DNA of 32,039 nucleotides from a virus. The stretch lies in the IMG/VR virus record IMGVR_UViG_3300028384_000023, positions 1-32,039 of that record. One strand, given 5' to 3'. The notes beneath the pieces are model-generated. The model searched no databases. It saw nothing but the letters and a program-made list of their open reading frames with translations, and was not told the origin of the DNA. The translations under genes and the position numbers were made by a program. How positions within the stretch are numbered: the first letter of the stretch is position 1; each line of letters opens with the position of its first letter. Below, piece after piece: positions 1-7,305 of this stretch.

Positions 1-180
1 CAATTGGTCGTTTTCAATATCCGTTTGGATTTTTTCATATAAATCAGTCCCAAGAATTTGTTGAATGTGGATTTCTTGTGCAATCAAAATATATTGAATG
101 AACTTGTCCGTATCAACGTTCCCGTTTAAACTTGTATGACGAACTAAATCGTCGCGTTTTATCATTAATCCCGTCGCCAT
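1..180 (-). CDS. Head completion/connector protein, N-terminal part (DUF6712-like), cut by window edge
   Basis: The reading frame starts at the ATG at 180 and runs off the left edge after 60 codons, with a codon boundary exactly at position 1. The start overlaps the portal stop codon as TAATG, so it is translationally coupled to the portal gene. The N-terminus (KRDDLVRHTSLNGNVD, then a helix ending ILGTDLYEKI) resembles what I know of the DUF6712 family, found after the portal in phages of Bacteroidota and thought to be a gp6-like head-tail connector. The matching C-terminal half appears at the other end of the window (31761-32039), so this is probably one gene interrupted by linearisation. 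The family call is from memory of the pattern; the connector role is inferred from family and position. Confidence 0.8.
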   Translation of the reverse strand, partial: MATGLMIKRDDLVRHTSLNGNVDTDKFIQYILIAQEIHIQQILGTDLYEKIQTDIENDQL

Positions 181-1931
181 TATTTCTTATAATTTGGGTG
201 ATGTCCACGATCTTTTCGATCGATGTTTGCTTCCGATACTTCTTTGGGGTTTTTAGGTAGTTTAAAACCTTCACGAACCGCTTGGTTTACATTGACAAAT
301 TTTGTCCCGGCAAGTGCATCCCCACCCCATTCGGTTCCGTCATTCTTTAATCGTTTTTTATAAATACGACGTTCCCAACGGTGATGACAATTGACCCCGC
401 CTTGGTACTTAAAAATTGAATAATTGCGCCCCTTGTGACCGTGTTGTTTATTTACGCCACGGGCCGACAACATTCCAATGTCTTCTTTGCGATACAATTT
501 ATTTGCGGTCAACATATTTTTGCAAAATGGTCGTGAATCACCTTTTGGTTTTTTGCGTGATCCTTTGACGTATTTGTATCGTACCTTGTATCGTTTGTCG
601 TCTTGTGATGAATCGTCTTTTGCGGACAAATGCAAACCGTTCAAATAATCTTCGACGTCAAAATCGTCGGGTTCATCTTCGGTGTCTTCCACGTCAATCA
701 ATTCGTAATCTTCCAAATTTTCATCTTCACCCAAGTCTTTTATCATTTCCCACAATTCATTGCCTTCGTCGTCGGATAAAAATGGACGTTCGTCTTTTGA
801 CAACTTGACGCCGGTTTCTTCTTCCCTTGATTCTTCCGTGACCGCATTTTCGGCGTCAATGAATGCCAATGGTTGTAATGTTTTGAAATATAATTTTAAG
901 GCAATGTCGTTTTGTGCTAATATTTCATCAACGCATTCAACAATCAAATCTTGGTATGGTTTAATTGTGACGTTGTTGAACAACAATGATGCGGTTTCAA
1001 TTTCATCCGCGTTTGATCCCAAACCGTTGTTTTCGGTTCGAATACCTAACAACAAAGGTGATGTCACCCGGTGGGCGATTATTAATTTGTTTTGACACTC
1101 CCGAGAAAGATATTCATAATGTGTCGCCGCATCCGACAATGAAATGTCATCAATTGTCGTTTTGGTTTCTGAATTATTGTTGAATGATATTATAATTTTT
1201 TCACCACGCGCCCCGGTCAGTTTACGCATCACATCATTTTTGACTTGCAATTGATGTTCTTGATCCGGTATCCCGTTGTTGAAATTTACAACCTTGGTAC
1301 CCGAAAAACCATTCATTACGTCATTGATAAGAAAATCGGAAATTTCGGTTTCCAATTCAGCGTATGCCGTTTCATAATCTTGTGGACAAACATAATCGTA
1401 TCCGGAAACATATCGTTTGATGACTTTGATTTCGGGTTCGGTTCCATTACCAAATCCAAATGCCGCAATTCTTTTTGGCTTGTCGTTTGGTTTTACGTCT
1501 TTCCATTTTGGGTGGTAATAATATCCTTTGATATTTCCATCGTCGTCCATTTTTTCGGGTCGCAATGTTTGTCGTGGAAAATGTTCCGCACGAACAACCT
1601 TGCCGTCCTTGCGTAAAACTTGGAACGAACCTTCGCCCAACATCTTCAAATCCAAAACAACTTTTCGCAAACAATTTTGATTGAATATCGAACGCATTGC
1701 CGCATATTCATCCGGCTTGGCCGCCGAATCCAACGCATCCAATCCGCGTCCATAAATCAAATTTGATATACCATTAATGATTGCGTTGTTTGTTGTTGAG
1801 TTGATATACAAATCAATCAAATATGAATAATAATCGTTGTCGTCACCATAGGCAACCCAGTCTTTGCGTTTATCTTCAACAACCGTCGGTTTTACATACG
1901 ACGATAAATTAATAATGTGGGTGTTGCTCAT
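180..1931 (-). CDS. Portal protein with a C-terminal MuF-like Cys/His extension
   Basis: This 583-residue protein is the likely portal, the dodecameric ring at the capsid vertex through which DNA enters and leaves. The N-terminal half has portal-like features: an early block with YGDDNDYYSYLIDLY and NAIINGISNLIYGRGLD, then a long helical central part containing AHRVTSPLLLGI near residue 290. After an acidic linker (about 400-450) comes a separate basic domain. It holds RPFC (Cys about 470) and a GGVNCHH motif (Cys about 515, followed by two His), a pattern resembling the D-R-R-x-x-H...NCRC signature of MuF-type minor head proteins. The start overlaps the upstream gene as ATGA, and the stop overlaps the connector start as TAATG. 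Portal identity is confident; the role of the tail domain is inference. Confidence 0.88.
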   Translation of the reverse strand: MSNTHIINLSSYVKPTVVEDKRKDWVAYGDDNDYYSYLIDLYINSTTNNAIINGISNLIYGRGLDALDSAAKPDEYAAMRSIFNQNCLRKVVLDLKMLGEGSFQVLRKDGKVVRAEHFPRQTLRPEKMDDDGNIKGYYYHPKWKDVKPNDKPKRIAAFGFGNGTEPEIKVIKRYVSGYDYVCPQDYETAYAELETEISDFLINDVMNGFSGTKVVNFNNGIPDQEHQLQVKNDVMRKLTGARGEKIIISFNNNSETKTTIDDISLSDAATHYEYLSRECQNKLIIAHRVTSPLLLGIRTENNGLGSNADEIETASLLFNNVTIKPYQDLIVECVDEILAQNDIALKLYFKTLQPLAFIDAENAVTEESREEETGVKLSKDERPFLSDDEGNELWEMIKDLGEDENLEDYELIDVEDTEDEPDDFDVEDYLNGLHLSAKDDSSQDDKRYKVRYKYVKGSRKKPKGDSRPFCKNMLTANKLYRKEDIGMLSARGVNKQHGHKGRNYSIFKYQGGVNCHHRWERRIYKKRLKNDGTEWGGDALAGTKFVNVNQAVREGFKLPKNPKEVSEANIDRKDRGHHPNYKK

Positions 1932-2272
1932 ATCGTGATAAATTCATTTGTTGACGAAACGGTATTGAAAAAAGAATTATTGACCGTGTGTGTCGTGACG
2001 TTTTGATTTGTACAAAATATTTTGTCGCGATAAATAACGTCGTTTGACGCGTTCGAAACGGTCAAGGTATATGTGACCCCTTGTTTCAATGAAAACGTCG
2101 CGGAATATTCTTTAAAATACAAATTGGACGATACCCCGGTTGTGTCTGAATCATGCACATTGGTGTTTGTCATTTCGTTTCGAATTTTAAAATTATATGT
2201 CGCCCCGGATGTGAATTCCCTTGGAATAAATTTGATCGTTTGGGACGACGATGTTTCTTGTAAGACAATCAT
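1928..2272 (-). CDS. Small beta-rich virion protein of unknown function
   Basis: This 114-residue protein lies between the tail-tube-like gene and the portal gene in the head module and overlaps the portal start by ATGA. The sequence is rich in Thr, Ser, Asn and Val with alternating hydrophobic residues (for example YTLTVSNASNDVIYRDKIF), which suggests a compact beta-sandwich. No signal peptide or membrane segment is visible. Its leader is TTATTATTATAAT directly before the ATG and it follows a strong terminator, so it may start a separate transcript or be reached by read-through. I do not recognise a named family. A minor structural or neck role is inferred only from position. Confidence 0.75.
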   Translation of the reverse strand: MIVLQETSSSQTIKFIPREFTSGATYNFKIRNEMTNTNVHDSDTTGVSSNLYFKEYSATFSLKQGVTYTLTVSNASNDVIYRDKIFCTNQNVTTHTVNNSFFNTVSSTNEFITI

Positions 2273-2304
2273 ATTATAATAATAAAAAAACCCTTGTTTT
2301 GTTA

Positions 2305-2332
2305 AAATAAAAAAGGGGACGAATTGTCCCCC
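2305..2332 (-). terminator. Rho-independent terminator after the tail-tube-like gene
   Basis: Read on the minus strand, a six-pair GC stem (GGGGAC with GTCCCC) closes a five-base loop and is followed by TTTTTTATTTT. It lies 25 bases beyond the stop codon at 2357 and before the gene starting at 2272. Confidence 0.85.
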
Positions 2333-2356
2333 TTCTTAAAAAAATAAATACAATTA

Positions 2357-2935
2357 TTATGTATTTGTTCCCGCCGTGATTGTTATTGTTCCAACTAATC
2401 CGGCAAAATCCGTCACGCTGAATGGGAAATCCGCGTCAACCGTATCGGAATTCATGAAGTTTGCGGCTTCACGTTCTTGTGCGGCAAACGTCAATGTGTA
2501 CCCACTCAAATCACCCATTGCACCACCGGTCACGATTGTTCCGCCCGTAACCTCTGCACCGTGTTCCAATCCCATCATGAAAACGTTTCCGTTGTAATCT
2601 TCAACGGCGATGTGTGGACGTGCTGACGCCAACAATTTGATTTCTTTGTTGTCTTCTTTTGACAATTTTGTCAATGTCAAATTCAATGTTTGTTCAAAAA
2701 ATGTCGTGCCGTTTTCACGCGACGATGTGATGTTTTGTTCAAACGATGAATTTCCTTTTAATTCATATTTAAATGCGGTAAGGTTATTCGATGAATCCCC
2801 CGTCAAATTGGTGATTTCTTCGTCGGTTTTGGTAACTGTTCCCAAATTTCCAAAATCAACAAAGTAAACGTTTTTCAAACCACCAACGACGTCGGCGCAT
2901 GGAACCGCCCTTCCCCGTGTCAATGTACATGCCAT
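2357..2935 (-). CDS. Probable major tail tube protein (structural, 192 aa)
   Basis: This 192-residue protein directly follows the major capsid gene and is bracketed by two terminators, as expected for a highly expressed structural gene. It begins MACTLTRGRAVPCADVVGG, a start I associate with abundant structural proteins of flavobacterial phages. It continues with KYELKGNSSFEQNITSSREN and EDYNGNVFMMGLEHGAEVTGG, alternating strands that fit a tail-tube or jelly-roll fold. Length and position suit a tail tube subunit, but a head decoration role cannot be excluded from sequence alone. No other gene in the window is a better tail-tube candidate, and a siphovirus with a tape measure needs one. Confidence 0.75.
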   Translation of the reverse strand: MACTLTRGRAVPCADVVGGLKNVYFVDFGNLGTVTKTDEEITNLTGDSSNNLTAFKYELKGNSSFEQNITSSRENGTTFFEQTLNLTLTKLSKEDNKEIKLLASARPHIAVEDYNGNVFMMGLEHGAEVTGGTIVTGGAMGDLSGYTLTFAAQEREAANFMNSDTVDADFPFSVTDFAGLVGTITITAGTNT

Positions 2936-2948
2936 AATTTTATCGTTT

Positions 2949-2990
2949 TAAAAAAAAAGGGCGGGTGAACCGTTTGGATCGCCCACCCCT
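2949..2990 (-). terminator. Strong rho-independent terminator after the major capsid gene
   Basis: On the minus strand a 13-position stem (GGGTGGGCGATCC with GGTTCACCCGCCC, one G-U pair and two mismatches) closes the loop AAAC. It is followed by nine or ten T residues. It lies about 20 bases after the capsid stop and about 15 bases before the next start. Confidence 0.88.
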
Positions 2991-3011
2991 TTTAAATTAT
3001 TTATTTAATTA

Positions 3012-3962
3012 TTAGTTTGCTGAATTTGTCACACCGTATGTCACGATGTCTTCAACAATACCATAATTGACACCACCGGTCAATTTCATTACAATTCGCA
3101 CATTGTCACTTCCGTCAATGTCAGCCATGTCAATCACCTTTACAAGATTATGATCCGCGACTAATCCGGTTCCAAAATAAAGGTTGGATTTTTGTGCGGC
3201 AATCATTTGGTTGTCATTTAATCCTTGTGCCATTACCATTTTAACACCGTCAAATGTCAAGTCACCGCCACCATAAAAAAGTGTCCCTTTGTTGTCAACA
3301 CCATTTGCGCCTAAATTTGTGGCAAAACCACCCAAGGCACGAACGTATTTTCTAATTGCATTTTGTGACGCATATATCAACAAATCTTCTTCACCGTAAA
3401 GGGCGGACGGAATTGCGTCCACAACCTTCCCAATTTCCTCGATGATATTCCCGGACGTAAGGGTCGTTCCGCTCACTTCTTGTCCACTTGGTAAAGCCGC
3501 GTCGGTTGACAATCTTGTTGTAATTCCGTCAAATTCACCCGAATTGGATGAATCACCACGCCAAATGTTTTGTTCGATTTTTTGGGCAACCTTTGCGGAA
3601 ACGTGTCCGATAAGGAAATCCGCAAATGAAGGTGCCAATTGGTCGTGTGCGCTGAATCCCATTTCTTCGGCCATCCAATCGGAACGAAAATCCGCCTTAC
3701 ATAATTGTTTGTTGACTTTCAATTCCGTTGGTTCCAAAGTTCGTTCGGTTAATGTAACCGATCCACTAGGGTCAAAATCACACGATGACGCTTGTAAAAT
3801 ATCACCCGTTGCAACTTTGTGCAATGTTGTTTTAAACTTCACGTTTGGCTTGATTGTAACCAAACCGTCATTTAATGTTTTCCCACTTAATAACGCGGCC
3901 GCGATGTATTCTTTTGCGTCTTGACCCGCGTATGAAGTAGTGATGCTTGTTGTTGTACTCAT
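3012..3962 (-). CDS. Major capsid protein
   Basis: This 316-residue protein sits after the prohead protease, scaffold-like and decoration-like genes and before the portal, where the major capsid gene is expected. It lacks an obvious coiled-coil delta domain, consistent with scaffolding coming from the separate acidic gene at 4405-4968. Features include an N-terminal segment ending NVKFKTTLHKV, a mid-region with EEMGFSAHDQLAPSFADFL and KVAQKIEQNIWRGD, and a C-terminal stretch KLTGGVNYGIVEDIVTYG. The pattern is typical of HK97-fold capsid subunits of phages of Bacteroidota, with a P-domain-like spine helix around residues 115-140. A strong terminator follows. The call rests on position, length and general pattern rather than on a signature motif. 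Confidence 0.85.
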   Translation of the reverse strand: MSTTTSITTSYAGQDAKEYIAAALLSGKTLNDGLVTIKPNVKFKTTLHKVATGDILQASSCDFDPSGSVTLTERTLEPTELKVNKQLCKADFRSDWMAEEMGFSAHDQLAPSFADFLIGHVSAKVAQKIEQNIWRGDSSNSGEFDGITTRLSTDAALPSGQEVSGTTLTSGNIIEEIGKVVDAIPSALYGEEDLLIYASQNAIRKYVRALGGFATNLGANGVDNKGTLFYGGGDLTFDGVKMVMAQGLNDNQMIAAQKSNLYFGTGLVADHNLVKVIDMADIDGSDNVRIVMKLTGGVNYGIVEDIVTYGVTNSAN

Positions 3963-3985
3963 CTTATTTCAGTTTTTATAAATTA

Positions 3986-4399
3986 TTATGATGGGTCTGT
4001 CGCAGTAATTGAACCACTCGCGTCGCCAATTCCTTGAACATACCAATTTGTCCCGTCGCATTCAAATTCAACAAAGTCACCCGACGTTGATGTGTTAGCG
4101 ACAAAATTGATTTGATCTTCGTCCTTCGCGGGAATGACACCGGAATCAACCGCAATCACCCCGTTGATGTTGTCACCCTCAGCCGAATCAATCACCCAAT
4201 CCGTTGTGGGTGCCGTTGCGCCAATGATGAATTTAAAATTCACACCCGCCTTCAATGCCGGAAGTGTAATTGTGCCACCACCGGCGGCATTCAAAATGAT
4301 TCTTTTTCCGGAATCCGCACTTGTAAGTGTTGCCCCGGCCGTTTTTGTTTCGACGTCTTTGAAAATTCTAATTACGTCATTTGAAAATGTTGTTGCCAT
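3986..4399 (-). CDS. Putative capsid decoration or stabilising protein
   Basis: This 137-residue protein lies between the scaffold-like gene (5 bases away) and the capsid gene. It is made of short beta strands with many Gly, Thr and Asp residues (SADSGKRIILNAAGGGTITL) and ends in an EFECDGTNWYVQG element followed by a short disordered tail. The DGTNWYV ending is seen in many trimeric phage surface proteins and is echoed as SDGTEWFIV in the nearby protein at 5006-5455. Decoration of the capsid is inferred from position and composition. No signal peptide or membrane segment is visible. Confidence 0.72.
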   Translation of the reverse strand: MATTFSNDVIRIFKDVETKTAGATLTSADSGKRIILNAAGGGTITLPALKAGVNFKFIIGATAPTTDWVIDSAEGDNINGVIAVDSGVIPAKDEDQINFVANTSTSGDFVEFECDGTNWYVQGIGDASGSITATDPS

Positions 4400-4404
4400 T
4401 TAAA

Positions 4405-4968
4405 TTATTTTTTGATGTTTGCGATTTTAGCCATTACAATATCTTGGGTCGTCATTGGACGATTTGTTCCCAATTTGATTGTTTTCTTTTGTTCAACTTC
4501 CGGGTTGTGTGTAACACGTTCAACCGCCGACAATTCTTCAACGGGTTCGGTCACTTCTTCAACCGGTTGTTCTTCTTCGGACATTTCTTCTTTGTCCTTA
4601 ATCATTGCCTTGATTTCTTCAATCATGTCTTTGACTTCGGCAAGTTCTTGTTTGGTTGCGTATTCCATTTCTTCTTTTTCTTCCTTGTCGTCTTCGGCCA
4701 ATTCTTCTTCCTCGGGTTCATCCGATTTTTTTTCACCAAGGGTTTCGATTTTACCTTCTTCCTTGACTACCAATTGACGTCCGTCTTCCAATTCGTATTC
4801 ACCGACCGGCATGGCGATTTTTTCTTCTTCCGTAACAATGAACACTTCATTGCCGGGTGCCATTTCTTCGGCTTCGATTACCGTTCCGTTTTCCAATTTT
4901 GTTTGGGCAAGTTGTACTTCAACCCCCAACAATGTTTTAATTTGGTTTATCATGTCGTTTGTATTCAT
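4405..4968 (-). CDS. Putative scaffolding protein, highly acidic
   Basis: I place the start at the ATG at 4968 (MNTNDMINQIKTLLGVEV) because it follows an AT-rich leader, whereas the longer frame would run into the upstream gene. The 187-residue product has an N-terminal globular part (about 1-75) containing GEYELEDGRQLVV. A very acidic linker rich in Glu and Asp follows, then helical coiled-coil-like segments (about 95-125) and a Lys-rich end (DIVMAKIANIKK). Small, acidic, helical proteins encoded between a prohead protease and a capsid gene are usually internal scaffolds removed by that protease. The basic C-terminus could contact the capsid shell. The assignment is by position and composition; no family motif is diagnostic. 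Confidence 0.78.
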   Translation of the reverse strand: MNTNDMINQIKTLLGVEVQLAQTKLENGTVIEAEEMAPGNEVFIVTEEEKIAMPVGEYELEDGRQLVVKEEGKIETLGEKKSDEPEEEELAEDDKEEKEEMEYATKQELAEVKDMIEEIKAMIKDKEEMSEEEQPVEEVTEPVEELSAVERVTHNPEVEQKKTIKLGTNRPMTTQDIVMAKIANIKK

Positions 4969-5005
4969 ATTATTAAAATAAAATTTGATTGTTGTTGTTA
5001 CATTT

Positions 5006-5455
5006 TTAGGCCTTTTTTTGAACGATGAACCATTCGGTTCCATCCGACCAAATTGCGATACCTTCGTAAGACTTGTTGATTTCGTAATATGATGACGAAC
5101 CGTCAAGGTTTTGACCCGCCTTCGGTGTCAAATGAACTCTTGTGTTTGTCGTGAATGTTGAATCCGATATGAAACGAATCAAACGATTTGTGTTTGTTGT
5201 TGCATCCGGTAGTGTGTAAACAACCGTTCCGTTTGAACCTGACCATGACAATTTCATTATTTTAAAATTTGCATAATCTGTCCCACCCAAATCAACGGGT
5301 GTTGACGCGTCGGCCGTTTGGGCCTTCGGTATCATCACATTTGCAATGTCGTTGTATGTGGTTTTTTTTGTTGTTGATCCTTGAACCAAAACAAATGTTT
5401 CCGTACCCGAAAACGCGGTGGCGGTTGATAATTCACTAATTTTTTTGTCGGCCAT
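5006..5455 (-). CDS. Head decoration/fibre-like structural protein (ADKKISEL type)
   Basis: This 149-residue protein begins MADKKISELSTATAFSG, followed by ETFVLVQGSTTKKTTY. That N-terminal pattern is common in phage fibre and head-fibre proteins, where it attaches the protein to the virion. The rest is beta-rich and ends with IAIWSDGTEWFIVQ, an element shared in style with the decoration-like protein at 3986-4399. Its start overlaps the stop of the Cys-rich gene as TAATG. Being inside the head module, between protease and scaffold, favours a head-associated surface protein over a tail fibre, but this is inference. Confidence 0.75.
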   Translation of the reverse strand: MADKKISELSTATAFSGTETFVLVQGSTTKKTTYNDIANVMIPKAQTADASTPVDLGGTDYANFKIMKLSWSGSNGTVVYTLPDATTNTNRLIRFISDSTFTTNTRVHLTPKAGQNLDGSSSYYEINKSYEGIAIWSDGTEWFIVQKKA

Positions 5456-5661
5456 TATTGAAATAATTTATGTCCATTTTCTTGGACAATTCTTTGTAGT
5501 TGTTCGGTGTATAATATGAAATGTGTTTGTGTAACACTCCCAATCCCTTGTGCAAAATAATCGTCGGGATTGCAACATTCCCTTGAATATGAACCGTCAC
5601 GACATAGACATGCACGTTGGTCATTGCGTGGAACGTTGTACCGTTGATTTTTATTTCGCAT
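5455..5661 (-). CDS. Small Cys-rich protein with CLC...CC motif, unknown function
   Basis: I choose the ATG at 5661 (MRNKNQRYNVPRN), which overlaps the protease stop by 11 bases; a longer in-frame start at 5706 would overlap it more. The 68-residue product carries RACLCRDGSYSRECCNP, four Cys in about 13 residues, followed by an aromatic segment DYFAQGIGS. Small proteins with a CLC...CC core preceding head genes are familiar to me from flavobacterial phages, but I know no function. The Cys pattern could bind zinc or form disulfides in the virion. The stop overlaps the next gene as TAATG, so it is likely co-translated with the decoration-like gene. Confidence 0.72.
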   Translation of the reverse strand: MRNKNQRYNVPRNDQRACLCRDGSYSRECCNPDDYFAQGIGSVTQTHFILYTEQLQRIVQENGHKLFQ

Positions 5662-7276
5662 TCTTTGGTGATTTTGGGTGTTTGCTTGGTAACAAATCAT
5701 TGTCACCCGTGTATTTTGAATTTTGTGGTCGTCCGTTTTTTACCAAATATAAAAATGCGTTGACACGCGCAAACGACCATTGTGATGCACTTCGGACAAG
5801 CGGTGAACGGGATGTGTTAAACGCACCCAACCCACGTTGGAAAACTGATTTCAACATTCCAACCGTTACACCATAACCCAATTTTTTCTTGTATCGTTCA
5901 TTGAAATCGTCCGATTTTTTCTTCAATGTGGCTTCGTCCTTGGCGGACACCTTTGCACCACGCGTTGTTGATGCGTCCCCTTTTGCCGTTCCCTTCCCCT
6001 TGGGTGATGGATTTGGTGTGTCGGATTTAGGTGCCTTCGGTGATTTTTTTACACCACCACGTTTACCAACTTCCGCAAGTTCTTCTTCCGTTGCCTTGAC
6101 ACAACGATGTTTTTTATAATCTTTTTTGTATCCCGGGGGACATTGGTATTTTTTAAAATCTTCCAAATTGTGTTGACGACATGGCATGAACCATGTTTTG
6201 CCCTCGTATTCGTGTTCGTGATATCCCGCGCATCCAATATCTTCGGCGGCGGAAATCGCAAGTTCTTTTGTTGAATATGCTAAACGGTCGTCAATAATGG
6301 CAAGTGTGTCGTTGACCACTTGTGATTCCATTTCTAATTTTCCCAGTTCCTTCAATTTTGATTCGGCGTATCGTTTTCCGGCCTTGCCACCCCATAATAA
6401 ATAAGATATTGTTCCACATGCTTGTGTGTCGCCTTCGTCATAATATTCTTCGGCGCGTGACAAGAATGAATACATTCGCGTCAATGTTGATTCCGAAATG
6501 GGTTGTTTTTGTGCCAACTGTCGTGCGCGTATTTTACCCACTTGGGTTGCGCATTTATTGTTGACCTTTTTATTCAATTCAATTCCGCGTTTGGCGTTAT
6601 TGGAAACCGCGTCCGGATAATCGGAATATGATTCCATTTCAATTGTTTCGCCTGATTTGTATCGATTATCTTTTTTTACAATCGCGCGGATTTGTGATAA
6701 TATGAATTGTTTTTCTTCTTCTTCAATCCGGGCCATTTCATCTTTAATGGATTTGTCTTGTGGCCGTTCCATCTTGTCGGAAAAATACGCTTCGATTGAA
6801 AATCCTTTGACCTTGCCAGTTTTCACAAATTCATTCCAAACTTCGTCATTGTCAACCTTCATTGACACCATCCAAGTCCCAACCGGAACATTCAGCCCGT
6901 AATGTCGTGACTTGTCTTTTTCCGATTCAACAATCCATGATTCAACAACGGTCATTCCTGAAATTGGTGCGTCGTGTTCTAATGTCGCCCGTGATTGATT
7001 GCCACGTTTAAAAAACAATTGACTTGCCTTCAATACCGTTTGCCGTGAAAAATAAATGTAATATTCTTTTTCCCCTGACTTGCGATAAATTGGTTTATTT
7101 GGAACCAATGCCGCACCCATAAGGATGCGTTTTTCTTTGTCAACTTCGGCAAATTTAAATTCTTGATTTTTTAACGCAATGAATTCTTCTTCAATTGCCG
7201 GTTTTTCGACAACGCTAATCGCGTCGATTCCGGATATTTCATCGTTTTCGTCAATGAATAATTCTACAATGTCCAT
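5651..7276 (-). CDS. Mosaic prohead protease (XkdF-like) with C-terminal DUF5824-like domain
   Basis: This 541-residue protein has an N-terminal XkdF-type serine protease domain (about 1-170). After RILMGAALVPN it shows TLEHDAP (likely catalytic His about 101) and VKGFSIEAYF (likely catalytic Ser about 160), the order seen in herpesvirus/HK97-type prohead proteases. A second helical domain (about 218-312) contains SNNAKRGIELNKKVNNKC and YLLWGGKAG. A short Cys/His-containing stretch (about 349-392) and a Pro/Ser/Lys linker follow. The last 100 residues (VFQRGLGAFNTSRSP, RVNAFLYLVKNGRP, TGDNDLLP) resemble DUF5824. The protease should cleave scaffold and capsid subunits during maturation. Roles of the three added domains are unknown. 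The leader is ATTATTATTAAAAT before the ATG. Confidence 0.87.
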   Translation of the reverse strand: MDIVELFIDENDEISGIDAISVVEKPAIEEEFIALKNQEFKFAEVDKEKRILMGAALVPNKPIYRKSGEKEYYIYFSRQTVLKASQLFFKRGNQSRATLEHDAPISGMTVVESWIVESEKDKSRHYGLNVPVGTWMVSMKVDNDEVWNEFVKTGKVKGFSIEAYFSDKMERPQDKSIKDEMARIEEEEKQFILSQIRAIVKKDNRYKSGETIEMESYSDYPDAVSNNAKRGIELNKKVNNKCATQVGKIRARQLAQKQPISESTLTRMYSFLSRAEEYYDEGDTQACGTISYLLWGGKAGKRYAESKLKELGKLEMESQVVNDTLAIIDDRLAYSTKELAISAAEDIGCAGYHEHEYEGKTWFMPCRQHNLEDFKKYQCPPGYKKDYKKHRCVKATEEELAEVGKRGGVKKSPKAPKSDTPNPSPKGKGTAKGDASTTRGAKVSAKDEATLKKKSDDFNERYKKKLGYGVTVGMLKSVFQRGLGAFNTSRSPLVRSASQWSFARVNAFLYLVKNGRPQNSKYTGDNDLLPSKHPKSPKNAK

Positions 7277-7305
7277 ATTTTAATAATAATTTTTTTCGTT
7301 TTTTG

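Noticed and set aside
4381-5028. A long plus-strand frame (215 codons) very rich in Phe.
   Set aside because: It is the antisense of the Glu-rich scaffold gene: Glu codons read backwards give Phe and Ser runs. No plus-strand gene in the window has convincing composition.
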